Source of the DNA: Eumeta japonica
Taxonomy: Eukaryota; Arthropoda; Insecta; Lepidoptera; Psychidae
NCBI GenBank assembly: GCA_005406025.1
Contig: BGZK01001445.1
Span: 1-64,000 of the forward strand
Reading direction: 5' to 3'
DNA: 64,000 bases
Positions within the stretch are counted from its first letter, which is position 1, and each line of letters begins with the position of its first letter. The notes under the pieces are model-generated. The model was not told where the DNA came from, did no database searches, and saw nothing but the letters and a program-made list of their open reading frames with translations. The position numbers and the translations under genes are program-made. Shown here piece by piece: positions 12,775-24,947 of this stretch.

Positions 12775-12885
12775 TGCGCTTTTAGGGTGAAAAATGAATG
12801 CGAGCCATCCAGAGAGTTAATGATCACCGTCGTTCACGGACACTTGTAATGCTAAGGAAGTGATTAGTGCCTTTTCCGGGGTTTT
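12775..12885 (+). repeat. SINE-like repeat fragment
   Basis: Diverged match to the family at 2263-2570: GCGAGCCATCCAGAGAG, ATGATCACCGTCGTTCACGG, ACACTTGTAATGC. It sits just inside the left inverted-repeat arm. Confidence 0.4.
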
Positions 12886-13041
12886 AGAAAAAAAAAAGTT
12901 GTTTTTCGAATTTACCCAAGGCGCAGACTATATCGTCTTTCATGTTTTCCGTTGATTATAAATAAAATAAAAACCTTACTAAATTAAAATTATTTACTTA
13001 TTATAAATTTAATTTTTAATCAATAACTGCTATTCTATTAT

Positions 13042-13195
13042 GCGCGAAAATTTATGTTTGGACGCTGACACGTGTATTAACAACGGGCAGAACGCTTCCC
13101 TCTGACCCTTAAATCGTTCTACAAATCATATCTAACGAATTGAATTGATTTGATCGATATAATTGACAGATATCGAACACCTAAGCAATCATTAG
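13042..13195 (+). repeat. dispersed repeat shared with 45302-45455
   Basis: The order CTGACCCTTAAATC, TATCTAACGAATTGAAT, GACAGATATCGAACACC, TAAGCAA is matched, diverged, in the same orientation at 45302-45455 (CTGACCCTCGAATT, TATCTAACGAACTGAAT, AAAGATATTGAATACC, TAAGCAA). The family is unknown. Confidence 0.5.
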
Positions 13196-14238
13196 TCACA
13201 CAAACTATTAGAAACGTCATACAGGCGTGCCGAACTGACCCACCAACTAATTATTGTAATCGTTTTAAGCAAATACTTCTCCTGTGCCGAAGTGTAAAAA
13301 CAATATATAGTTTCATGAAAACAAAGTAACGATATCTGCACCTTAATGAAGCACAATCAATGAATAAAGTTTGACAAAGCTTCCGTAGAAATACAATTTT
13401 CACGGACTGAATATGTAAACACTTTTCGCTTCTCTTGTGTTTTCTATTTTAACAACAACGTTTTCACGAGACTGACTAATTTTTCAGGGCATAGTAATAA
13501 GCAAATGGCTTTGAGTCAACTATGATGAAAAATACTGAAACGAATGAGCCGAGAAGTATTAAGAGATTCAAAAAAAAAATAATCAGATTAAACAAAAGCA
13601 TAAAATCTTCAAAAGTCGATGACCACGACACGAGTTAGGATTTGACATTGAAAATAACCAAAATGTTTTCATAAAGCCCCGGTTCACGGCCGATCCGTAT
13701 CGTTATTATTTAAACAATAGTCGCGATAAATGATGTCTTTATATAACAAATCTGAATCTGTATTGAGATAAATTCTATATAAAGGATGTGTCCTTATTCT
13801 AACCATTAAAATGTAACTACATGTTCTAAGTAACACTTATATTATGTTGATAATTAAAAAAAAAACAAATATTTGCACAATTACTAAAATATCGATTTAG
13901 GATTTTATAATGTAAACATACTTCAACTTCAATTGATAGGATTGACAATAAGATTTTTGAATAAATATATTTTTTTTTTGTAATAAATAGAAAGCTCATA
14001 CTTGTATAAGTTTTATGACAAACTATTTTTAATTTTTTTTTTCGCTATAATTGAAAAGTAGTATCAGATTAATAAATAATTTTCGGGCCCAGTACTGAAA
14101 ACACGACCTGTTTCCGAACGAAACTAAGCGCGTGTGACGCCACCATGTTAGATTCCATTCAGCGTCCAGAGGTGACACATTGTTTTGATTTTTGATCCAT
14201 TAAATTATTTTCGTCAGATATTAGACAATATATCGGAA

Positions 14239-14391
14239 ATGTCGACCCTCAAAAGTTATCGTGCCTTTTTTGTTCCATTATGCACGAGTACTAAGAAAAG
14301 AACTCCCCAAAAAATGTCTTTAAATGTCCCACATAATGTAAAATGTCGAAATTAATGGTTTCAAGCAGTGCGCAGAGATGATCTCAAAACA
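14239..14391 (+). pseudogene. THAP-type zinc finger remnant
   Basis: An ATG opens a 51-codon stretch that matches the N-terminal THAP DNA-binding domain: a VPLC motif near residues 12-15 (second zinc Cys in a C..VP.C context), a VPHN block near residue 30, and WFQAVRRDD from the invariant THAP Trp. The first zinc-binding Cys is not seen, and the residue before Trp is an in-frame TAA, so the copy is dead. It lies inside the long-inverted-repeat element, just before the right arm, and reads towards it. No downstream RNase H-like transposase domain is visible, so this is probably a deletion derivative. Confidence 0.55.
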
Positions 14392-14434
14392 TTTTTTTTT
14401 TTTGTTGTGATGATCACTTTTATGTAAATATTTT

Positions 14435-14876
14435 TTGACGTGACAACGTCTTAAATTAGGTTATGGCTGGGAGTCACTTTGAAAAGCGTAACGCTCGGTA
14501 ACGTAACGATGAGTCACCGAACGAGAGAGAGCCCGCCGAATTCTTGCGTCTCTCTCCCACTCAACTATGATCGGTTCTGCCGCGCGCAGCACTAGAGAAT
14601 TAGTGCATAGCTTACAATGTATTGCCTTATTGTATGTATATTGTATATAAATACGTGTATGTAAAGGTAAAAATAAAATTTTGTTAATATGAAATTCAGT
14701 GCAGATTCTTTTGTATAAATTAATGTTTTAAATATAATTCTTTGTATAAATAAATGTTTTAAATTGTTACTATTATTTCATCCTTCTTCCTACTATACGA
14801 ATGAATATTCACATTAAAATGATTTTACCATTCAAAGTCGTTGTCACGTAAAACTTTCGTGTATACCGACTTTACA
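14435..14876 (-). repeat. right terminal inverted repeat arm
   Basis: Inverted partner of 12270-12709. It starts at the inner end TTGACGTGACAACGTCTTAA and finishes at the outer end GTATACCGACTTTACA. Confidence 0.85.
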
Positions 14877-15961
14877 GGTAACCAAATTTTTAATAATATA
14901 GTAATTAATAATTATTTATATAAACAAATAAATTGAATAAATAAAGTTTGGTAAACAAAATTTTAATTAAATTCCAAATCATAACCTTTAAAATCATAGG
15001 TCAACTGTCAAAATATGTACCTTTGTAGGCAATGATCATGACAAATTCGGCATATATGCAGGTAAATATCAATTTTACTTTTTTTAAAACGAAATAAAAT
15101 TATCACGTCTTTTAGGTGATAAGTTCACATGTGAGTTATTTCTGTTTTTTTCAACATGAGAATATAAAAATAAATACCAAAATAATATTTTTTTCTAATA
15201 AAACCAACGACAAACAATATTGGTCATGAGCTAGAGCGGAAAACGAGTTCAAATCAAGCACTGGCCGTAGAAGCTTGTTCAGAGATTGTCTAGAAGATTA
15301 GAATCTAGAGTGCATTAGAATCTATTCCAATACGAGATGACAAGGGACCTAATATGATGACGTCATGTATATTTCACCGCTCAACTCCATTTACACAAGT
15401 ACAGGCAGTCCGATTGTCTGACATTAATTACAGTGGCGCGTAAAGCAATTCCGACAAAATATTTTTCTAATTACACTCTTCGTAAGTTTTTAGAAATCAG
15501 AGTGGATCGGCATTTGCTCAAAAACGATCAATTTTTATAAAATGTAGTATAACTTAAAAAAAAGACATCAATTACGTGAGATATATATATTTTTAATACA
15601 GACTCCTTTCATGAGATTTAGGAAAAGTGAAATTTTTGTTTTTCAGCCAATTAAATTTGTTCAACGTATTCGCGTTAACGAACGTGTTCAGTGTAGATAA
15701 TAAATACAAAATGTTATAAAACACGTGCCATACGGAATTTCAAAGTTGACGTGAGATTTTCCATTAACCAATCACCTCCTAAATGAGATTTGAACTCGCG
15801 TATCTTTTGGAGGAGTATTAATTTATTAACGTGGATTAAAATTGTCAATACGTTAGAATAAAAACTTGTCGGTGACATGTAACAAATGCGCATAAATATT
15901 ACAAGGCCATTCAATTTTTTCAACTGAAACTGATCTAAACCTGAAACCTGAAATGACATTT

Positions 15962-16640
15962 TTAGAGTTCCGAGGCAAAATGGCACAAACGGAACCCTTA
16001 CAGTTTCGTCATGTCCGTCCGTCCGTATGTCACAGGCATTTTATTCAAAAATTACAAGACTTATATTGATGAAATTTATAGTGTAGGTGTCTTGTACAAG
16101 CCGCTAATTAATTTGGTGATTAAATGACAAAAATATATATTTCTAGGGGGGGCCTAACGGAAGCAAAATTTTTTTTTCAGCAAACATCAACGAAAGGTAC
16201 ATATTTCGACAGTTCTTTTAAAAAAAACTCTAAGGTTTCGAAGAAATTTTTCTGATTACGTGAATAATTTCGGAAATAATCGCTCTAAAATTGCAGTAAT
16301 GGTGCCCCCCCTTCCCAATGTTCTAAACCGTATGTCCAAAAATAATGAAGGTAACGCTTTATAAATAATTTAACCGAAAATTGTTTTGAACATGGTGGGA
16401 TATTCCGTTCTTGAGTTATTGCCGAAAACTGCGCTTCTCAACAAAAGGATGTAAGTGCCATGAAGATACGCTCCTTGGCTGATACACTTTACACTAGTCT
16501 AATAGTAATAGTCGACATACGTACTTGCTCTTCTAGTTACAGTCGACTAAAGTGTCTATAATTATTCTGTGCGGGAAACATGGAAAAAATGTAATGATGT
16601 ATTTTTTTCATCTTTGTAACAATGTCTTCGGAACCCTATA
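15962..16640 (+). repeat. dispersed lepidopteran repeat (GTCCGTCCGTCC family)
   Basis: Begins GAGTTCCGAGGCAAAATGGC, continues AACGGAACCCTTACAGTTTC, GTCCGTCCGTCCGTATGTC, and ends near TTCGGAACCCTATATGAG. This order is characteristic of a frequent lepidopteran repeat in which 'GGAACCCT' marks both ends. Confidence 0.5.
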
Positions 16641-19544
16641 TGAGCATGGTCTGACATTCCAGTTTTTTTTGACATTGCCATAGCCGCTGATTTCATTTTT
16701 GCTTACGTGATTTATTTTCTATTCCGAGGTCTCGATTAAAATTTCTAAGATTAAAAAAAAAAAAAAGAAATTAACAGATCAGTAATTTTTTGATGAAAAA
16801 GATTTGACTTAGTCGTATTTATATCAAAAATGAGGACAAGTTGTCTTTAAAATCTGTTTACCATTTCGTTTACAATTGCTCATACTGTACTTACCGACTA
16901 TTTGAGACATCCTGTATAATTACGCTAGCGTAACCGCCGCAAAGGGGTCAAGATTAGCACGACCGCGAATGAAGTGAACACGAGTTATTGTCGAGTTTTT
17001 ATCTGAGTGTTTTCTGCTTGAGGAAAGTTCCGAGTTTATCTCGGCAATCGTTAAATTGTTGCGATTTTAAAATCAATATTTCATACTCGAGGATTGGATA
17101 ACAACATGATTTATATTTTTTACTTATTCATTTTATTAAAGTAATATATATAATTACATATTAAAGATTTGACTTATCCATATGTTCGTAGGACATGTAT
17201 GAGAATATTCTTACTTTACAGTAAGAATAAATAAACATTTTTATAGCACATTGTATTAGGTTTACACAGTTCAGATTGAGATAGTGCATGATTTCTGAGC
17301 AGTTAACGTAATGACTGTGCAATCAATAACCATAGTTATAATTTGATACTCTAGGGAATGGCGTCAGAGATTGTATCCATTATCTTCACGACGAAGTACA
17401 ATATGAATAGAATAGAATTATTAGAATACATTTTATTAATTAAAAACGAATTAATTATAAACGAATAATCATAAATATCGCGAAATCATAAGAACATAGT
17501 TCCCTATACTCATTCGTAGATTTCGCACACTCGAAGATGCAAGCGTTACGCAAAAAAGTAAAAATAGGCATAAAATGTTCTGATTACAAAAAATATATAT
17601 GTAAATACAGAATTAACCATATGCGTAATTTTAAAAAATATACAGATCATGCATCTTTTTGATGTATAATTGATGTTTTTATGAAGTTGATGCGAATGTT
17701 TGGCTTAGATTACTATTATTTTGCTTTTTTTTTTAATTACAAGCGATTAAGGTATAATTTCACCGAAATTTCTCATTATAACTTTTGATCAGGGAGACTT
17801 ATTTATCGATCTGATATATATATCAATAATTTCATACAAATACAGAAAACTTATTATTATTTTTAATGCAAGATAAAATAAACAACCCATATGCCAAAGG
17901 ATAGCATTTGAACCGTTTACTACATCAGCGGATAAAGAAAACAGAAAACGTCCATCCATGTCACAGACAGGGCCAATAAATAAATCAGTATCGAAGCGAC
18001 TGAGCTTCGCTTGGAGTCTTCGGTGCAGACCTTTCAAACTGGAGTAAAATGATTGTGTAAGGGTATGCCTCTACATTGCGGCGATACGAATCTAATTGTA
18101 CTCCATTTTAAGACGGTGGATGGTGGCATTTTAAGATGGAACCACGTTTCGAAGATCACCGAATTTACCGTTGACATTTGATAATTGACAGTGAGAAAAA
18201 TTGTTAAAAATTAAAGTATACATTTCCAATATTAGATAAATGTCTATGAACAGAAAACTTTACCTGATTACAAAATTTCATCCAAATCGTTAATTTCCGA
18301 GAAAATTTTATGTATATATTTATATGAGACATTTTGATTAATAAATAAAAAGCATCACGAGAAATATGTATAATTAATTATTGTATCGCCCGCGATGCTT
18401 CCTCGTTATACACGTTTATGATGGTGAGTGTTGGCATTAAATTGAGGAAAAATTTTAACTAAGAAAAAAACTAAAGAAATTGAACAATTCGAATTGCGAT
18501 CATCGAGATATAGACGTTAACAATTCACGCAACGATTTTACAAAGATTATATATAGAATGAAATACAAGTATACGGCCAAAAGCAAAGTGCATCTTGTGG
18601 TTTTCGGTTACACAAGCAATAGCATGCGTTCAAAGCGCTCGCAAAGTCTATAGGAAAGTTTAATAGAAAAATACTTTAGTATAATATCACAGTAATCAGG
18701 TACAATACAAAGCGCGACCTAAATTCCACACCCTAACGATCATTATCGACAGACAGTTAATGGCAGATACCATAAAGTAAAATTCCCGAATAGAACAGTC
18801 CACGTATGAATTGAAATAATGAAAGATAAACTCGTATGACATACGATTCATAAAATCGCGTGAGCCCTACCTGGTAGCCGACTAGACATAGATAAATATT
18901 TTTTTTGCCAGCACGGCAAACGTTAAAATTATTCATACGACTGTGGCATGTCGTGACGACACGGCTTGACGTCAATAGTTTTTTTTTTAATGGCGAAGAA
19001 AGCCTGAATATTTAATAAGACGAATTTTCCCACTATTCTACCACACTTTTTCCGATGTGTAGGTGTGTATACAGTTACTTACATACAGTTACTTGCTCAC
19101 ATTCACGTCGTCCTTTTATTAAAAAAAACGTATGAAAATCTATCACGTTCCGACAGATTTATTTTTATACTTGGTCGTAATGTATTGATTTTTTTTTTGT
19201 CAGCATACGTATCTATACTATTTATGAATAAAAATTAGTGTTGACTCTTATTTCTTTTCTGAATTAATTTTTTTATAAATAAAAGAAAATATTCATAAAT
19301 GCTTACATACTGCATAAATACTGTACAAAATATCGGCGTTGAAAATAAAAAAAAAGAGAAACTAGTCACTCGTGTAATGCTGGCTCTGGATAGATAGTAC
19401 AAAAATATTTACTAGTGTTTGAATATAGTTCATAAGCTTCTACATTTGATATATTTATTATATCTAGAAATGTAAAATTATATTATTTACATGAAATATA
19501 GTGAATTGGCGTTTGTTTTCTTTTTTCCTTTAATAATACACTAT

Positions 19545-19690
19545 AAACTCACGCCTATTTCGCAGAAGGGTAGACAGAGACTATAGATTTCCACATGGCG
19601 CGATCTTTGTATATCTCTCTTGTTACACTGACATCCATCAATCTTTTCATGAAAGCTTGTCGGTTATGGCTGCTTAAAATTTGACCCTTT
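19545..19690 (+). repeat. dispersed lepidopteran repeat (ACTCACGCCTATTT family)
   Basis: AAACTCACGCCTATTTCGCA, GGGTAGACAGAGACTATAG, ATTTCCACATGGCGCGATC and TGACATCCATCAATC in this order match a repeat commonly seen in lepidopteran introns and UTRs. Confidence 0.5.
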
Positions 19691-20392
19691 TTTAATACCT
19701 ATACCACCAATATGATCTGCATAGAGTGAATTTGTTTTTATTGATTGCTATGTACACAATACACATACAATTTTTCTGTTTTGAAAGTTTATCATTAAAG
19801 AAAATTATATATAAATTCATATAACTTTACTATATTATTAAAATGTTATTGCGTGATTTACTCTTTACGCAGTATTTGATGAAGTAAATACTTAATATTT
19901 TCAACAGACATAAAAAAAAAGAAGAGGTTCTCTATTAGACTATATGATTTTGTATGTTTGTTACGCGATCACTTCGTCATTTATTAACCGATTTGGATTT
20001 TTTTTAAATTATAAATATATTAAAAAATTAAGTATACCCTTTACTTCATTTTTTTCAATATCCATTTATGATGAAGAAGATGCATTAAGAATTGAGGAAC
20101 ATCCTCAAACACTATAGGAACACATATAGTGATTTTGTTTTCAGCGACAAGTCAAACATTTTCATAGAAAGTAGCATTTAGTCATGTGAAACTGATTAAG
20201 AAGACCGCAGACGGCCACTGGAACTCCTCATTGATAAATATTTCACGGGTGGCGATAAGACATCACTATTAATATAGCTAATTATAAGAGAGCAGATTTA
20301 AATAAATGATTCTGACTAAAATGGTATCATGGAGCTGATCTGATGATGAAATCAAATTGTGATGAGATGAACGCTGGTTATAAATGATTTTT

Positions 20393-20653
20393 AACCAACT
20401 TCAAAAACCTATTTAAATAATTGTATAAACAGTCTTCAAAAACAACTAATTAGTTGTTTTTGGAGTCGGTTCCAGCTGAAGCAAGGCAAAAGAACATATA
20501 GTCTATAAACATGAATATGAAACATTAAATAGATCTTCTAAAGAGGCACAACTGTCCAATTATTGTTTAGCTGAAACCGACATCAAAAACAAACAAATAC
20601 TTGCTTTTGAAGATTGTTTACACAATTATTTAAATAAGTTTTTGAAGGCGGTT
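20393..20653. mobile_element. 261-bp MITE with ~47-bp TIRs
   Basis: The left end AACCAACTTCAAAAACCTAT...TTAAATAATTGTATAAACAGTCTTCAAAA is matched by the reverse complement of the right end (AACCGCCTTCAAAAACTTAT...TTAAATAATTGTGTAAACAATCTTCAAAA). The interior carries a second inverted pair built on TTGTTTTTGGAGTCGGTT and AACCGACATCAAAAACAA. No coding capacity. The AACCGACTTC end relates it to the monomers at 4120-4157 and 38085-38130. Confidence 0.75.
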
Positions 20654-21479
20654 TTTATTTTTTTCGTAACTTGTATTATTTCTACAAATGCATTATAAAA
20701 TGCAATGTCTAACTCTGTAAATCGAGACCCAGTGAAAACTGATACAATTCCAGACACCGCTAGTTCAAACTTTTCTGCCGGAACGCCTTAGAATAAAACT
20801 TGGTATTTGAACAACAATATGGTTTGTATTGTAAGTTCGATTATTAAGAAACTCTTTGAAACTGACTAGAGGATTTGAAATACATAATAGCAGTAATAGT
20901 AATAATACATTACAACCGCAGTAATAACTAACTGCGATTAGACATCGAATAAAAAATTTCGAAATTTCATAAAATTGTCTCGAAAATTGCCAAGTCGTGT
21001 AACGTACTCGATTTCTATTAAACTCGAAGATTTGACAGAATCCTACCATTAGCGAAAAAAGGTTACTAATAAATAGAACTAATTTTTTTTATGAACAGTT
21101 GGACAATAATTTTAACACGAACCATATGATAAAGAAAAATACGATATTCGTTACTGACTAGAAAATAAAAAAGTATTAAAAACTAGTCGATTTATTTATT
21201 TCTCAATTATTTTTTGTATTTGGTTATCTTGCATTAAATTTTGTTGAATTAAAATAAAAAAAAAAACATTAACTTTAATTCTATTTATGTCAAAATTTTC
21301 AAATCTCTTAATAAGTTAATTCTACTTATAAGTATTACTTCGTGATATTTGTTAAAGTTACATTTTTAATCACAGAAAATTCATAACGGTCTAAATTTTG
21401 AAAATCGAAAAACATCAAAAATTACTATAAATATAAAAATCTACATTACCGCAGATTAAAAAATAATAATATAGCACTT

Positions 21480-21960
21480 ACAAAACACGACTCCCAAATA
21501 GAAGCCGGCCACAGACACGAAAACCTTAACGACGTCATGGGTCGCGTCTAGGTCGAACCTTTTCAGGAGGTCGCTCATGACGGACGCGCGCACCGGCCCC
21601 GCTCGGCAGCTACTGTCCACCATGTTGACGTTCATCGAATCAAAAAAAAAAAACGAAGAATCGACCCGGCGAAAAATAGCCTTATCGACACCGACGAAAA
21701 TGCACCGATAACCCTCAAAACCGACAGTTACAAAAAATTGCATTCGCCCGACGCATGCTCCGCGATGATACTCGGCCGCGATAAACGCAACGCGCCCGCC
21801 GCCGACTCGTACGATTGTGGCCGGCTCGAGCCTTTGTCGGATTGCGTTCTGCTCACGCGCACCCGCACTGACCGCCGCCGCCGCTACCGTCACTTTTATC
21901 ATTCGTAAGTGTTTATACCGCCCGCCGCCGGCGCGCGCGATATATCGTGTCTCAGGTGGT
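21480..21960. promoter_or_regulatory. CpG-rich island around a minus-strand first exon
   Basis: This is the densest CpG stretch in the window, including runs such as GCCCGCCGCCGGCGCGCG at 21920-21940, in a context that is otherwise about two-thirds AT. It overlaps the candidate minus-strand exon and its presumed 5' UTR, and fits a broad unmethylated promoter of an ubiquitously expressed gene. No TATA box is seen. Confidence 0.5.
21482..21623 (-). CDS. candidate first coding exon, possible membrane protein
   Basis: On the minus strand the frame is open across the whole CpG-rich block and ends at a consensus donor (GTAAGT, reading from 21481 down), splitting a codon after its first base. The start is taken at the ATG at 21623 because of its strong context (AACATGG); alternatives are 21635 and 21578, while the in-frame ATG at 21902 would add a low-complexity leader that reads like 5' UTR. 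From 21578 the peptide begins MSDLLKRFDLDATHDVVK and continues into a hydrophobic stretch VFVSVAGFYLGVVF that looks like the start of a transmembrane helix. I do not recognise the family, and no later exon could be identified at lower coordinates. Confidence 0.45.
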
Positions 21961-22767
21961 GTGATCCATATTTTATTATAAATGATATTAGTACATTATT
22001 CATTTGTATATATTCTTATAATAATGCTAGTAGTAAACATTCTAAAATATTATGTCAGATACAAAAATTGGGATGGCATCCCCTAAAAATATTGCAAATT
22101 ATTATTAAAATACTGAGGAAAAAAGGAAAAAAAATCTGTTAATGGAGGTCTAAATCAGTGAATGTAGATGTAACTTTACGTATTTTTCGTTAAGTCACCA
22201 ATATAAATTGGATAATAGATCATTTGAAAAACAAACCATAATAGTACAGAACAGTTAATGCTATATATAAGTTGAAAATATTGGAAGAAAAACAATACGT
22301 CTATTGAAATAAATAAATGTCAAAAAAACTTGTTTTTTTAAATTATTTTCTAACTAGTTGTTTCAGAAAAAAATAATATACGAGATTCTAAGGAACCTGG
22401 TTATTCATTAACTATGGTCAAGGGTCCTAAGGAATACCGCACACTAAAAGTACTTTAAATCTTTGCATACAAAGTAAAAGACTAGTTGATATCTTGTTTA
22501 ATATGACATAGGTTATCATTTGTAGTATCATACCGGCTTTATTATACATTTTTTTTTCATTAATGATGTCAATAATGAAACAAGGCACGGGATAGCACAA
22601 TGAGCAAGTTATAAACAATAGGTCCTTACAACGTTAAATTTTATGTTGTTGCCAGAAAGGAACAATAGAGAGTTGTTAAACCTTTTAATATATAATTAAG
22701 TATATATTTTTATATTTAGTAATTTAATTTCAATAGTGCATAATGCATCATGTTTGTATTATGCAAC

Positions 22768-23226
22768 TATCATACTAATATTATAAATGTGAATGTAAGT
22801 TTGTTTGTTACGCTTTCACGCCAAAACTACTCAACCGGTTATCATGAAACTTTGTACATATACTCTTGAAGGTATTAGAAGTAACATAGGATACCTTTTA
22901 TTAAAAAAAAATTATCATATACTTTCGTACCATCTATCCTTACAAACTATAGCATTTATAATACCTATAATACATATTAATAAGATCATCATAAAAAAAT
23001 ACTTAATTCCAATTTACATACAATACACAATATAGTTGTTCGAACATTTATAACTGGAGAATAGCTAGACCGATTTTCATTTTTAATTTGTTGGATTTGT
23101 CTCCGTCCCAAATAGCAAAATAATATAAAAACATTGAAAAATTGACAAAAAAATAAAACGCTTTCTATCATCATTATCACAATTTTCCATCACCACGCGG
23201 GTGAAACCGCGGGGCGCAGATAGTTA
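22768..23226 (+). repeat. dispersed lepidopteran repeat (CATACTAATATTATAAATG family)
   Basis: Opens with CATACTAATATTATAAATG then TTTGTTTGTTACGCTTTCACG and ACTACTCAACCGGTTATC, and closes with CACCACGCGGGTGAAACCGC and GGGGCGCAGATAGTTA. Start and end motifs and spacing match a widespread lepidopteran repeat whose tails occur alone elsewhere in the window. Confidence 0.6.
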
Positions 23227-24577
23227 CTTATATTCCGGTTATTTATTTATCCATATGCGCTCCGGGCGAAATTATAGATGAGGAGAATCAAATCGACGCC
23301 AGCGTTCGGAGCGGATAATTTACGCGTTTTAAGGGGCTGTTTTAAACTTTAAGGTTGTCAAACACACGCCCATTTTTTAAATTGATAATTAAAAATTAAC
23401 CACTAGAGTTGATGTTTAGTGAATAGAAAACTTACTAACAGCAAAGATGAATGCAAATTTTGCAAATTTCCGGTTGCCAAATGGACAATAATCGATTGTT
23501 GCTGTAAAAAAGTGTAAGTTAGTACTACCATAACCTCAATATACGTATTAAAAATAATACTGATCATAGCAGACATCAAGAAATTTACAAATTTCGTAAA
23601 AACACCATTTTTTAACATTAAAAATGTTTTCCCGATGGTTTCAGTAGGGGCCCCATTTTCAGCGAAAACGCGAATTCGCTTTGATGTGGTGACTTCTAGA
23701 TCTAGGTGAATGGTTAAGATATCAAAAGAGTAATATGAACGAGCACTAGACGACGATGAAAAAAATTTTGAGTTTCATAATTTTTTGATGAAATCACAAA
23801 AAAAACCGCTATAAAATGGACGCATGGACAATGGCAATCATAATACATCAGAACACTAGTCAATGTCGTTGTTATTGTCTTCAGTTATCGTAAATTTTAC
23901 TTGATTATCTGTTTTGGTCTCGAATTTTGGCAATTCCTTGCGTGACTGTAATGTTGTCCTGATAAAGCCATCTCGTGATGTTGAACCGCAAACCTTTGAT
24001 GACGCCTCACTAACTTAATTCACCTTTCTACAAATTGGTTATGACAAGGATATCTAGAAATATGAAATTACAAGCCGTTTTCGACGATCTCTCTTAAGTT
24101 ATGTTTTTAAATCTTTGATTAGCGGTGATTCTTGGATCTGAAATAATCAGTTTTGGAACTGCCGCCCAGATAACTTTCAAATCTTCGAGTACGATTTTCA
24201 GAATTTCTCCAGTGGTTGGTTCTTTGGATGAAGAACAACATACATTGGATTGAACCCATGAATAACGTTTTAAAAAATGTTCATAGATTGGTAAATATAT
24301 AGGCTCGACTTTTCTAAAAATACTAAAAATGGGACAGGCAGAAATCTTTATTGTTTCTGACATAATGAAGAAGAATTAGTTGAGCCAGAAATAAATCATA
24401 TTTGAATAGGACATGTTGTTGCTCAATAGAAGAAATACTTGTTACCAACACGAGCTACCAATTGTAAAATTGTTGAACACAAAACTGAGAAAATTTTTTC
24501 AACACTCACTTGCACTGATATCATTACTTGTTAAATAAAATTCACTAAAAAAGTGTAGGTAAAAAAAATTGGTTGTC
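23227..24577. other. AT-rich non-coding DNA
   Basis: No supported gene. A minus-strand frame at 24094-24363 (89 codons, ATG start) has two Cys-Cys or Cys-rich spots but no recognised domain, and the sequence beyond its stop is closed in all minus frames I read. It may be a relic of an unidentified transposon ORF. Confidence 0.3.
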
Positions 24578-24947
24578 TGTAAAGTCAGTTTACGAGCGAT
24601 AATTTTTCTTGATAATGTCATAAGAAAACATTGATGAAAAATTGCATATTTTTATGAATTGAATTGAATTATTATCACTTACCGCAATTGTTGTTGTAAT
24701 AAATAATGGAAAACACATTAACTTTTCACTTCACTCTATAAACAGTTGACAAAACAGTTCACGTGTAGGTTGTGTGCGGCCGCTGTCTCTCTTCTACTCG
24801 GACGCATCGGCCGATGGAGTGGTAGAGAGAGATCGCTTGTTCCGCGCTCTCGCTCGCACGCTCGGCTTAGGCGGAACGCGACAATGAGTTATGCTTTCTC
24901 GTACGTGCAGTCGGCGTTCATCGATTTATAAGACGTTATCACGTCAA
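24578..24947 (+). repeat. solo arm of the long-inverted-repeat element
   Basis: Same organisation as the arm at 12270-12709: outer TGTAAAGTCAGTTTACGAGCG, a CpG-rich central block with GAGAGAGATCGC, and inner end TATAAGACGTTATCACGTCAA. No partner arm or interior was found on either side, so it is a solo or truncated copy. The central block is one of the more CpG-rich patches of the window. Confidence 0.6.

Larger units (their letters stand above)
12270..14876. mobile_element. DNA transposon with ~440-bp terminal inverted repeats and THAP remnant
   Basis: Two arms of about 440 bp face each other in inverted orientation (12270-12709 and 14435-14876) and enclose about 1.7 kb. Outer ends read TGTAAAGTC..TATACxxGCGAAAGTTTTA on both sides; inner ends read ACGTGACAACGTCTTAAATTAGG. 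Each arm itself has a short inverted repeat, GTGACAACGACTT near its outer end and AAGACGTTGTCAC at its inner end. The interior holds a fragment encoding a diverged THAP zinc finger (14239-14391) and an SINE-like fragment (12775-12885). THAP DNA-binding domains occur in P-type and some other cut-and-paste transposases, which suggests a DNA transposon whose catalytic part has been lost. No target-site duplication could be confirmed. Family assignment is open. Confidence 0.65.
14877..20392. other. AT-rich non-coding DNA with repeat fragments
   Basis: No supported gene. Contains repeats at 15962-16640 and 19545-19690. The minus strand at 17789-18048 is somewhat GC-rich and open for 82 codons, but without a recognised domain. 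Confidence 0.4.

Noticed and set aside
24094..24363. 89-codon minus-strand ORF
   Set aside because: Weak resemblance to transposon ORFs only by feel; neighbouring frames are closed and no motif can be named.
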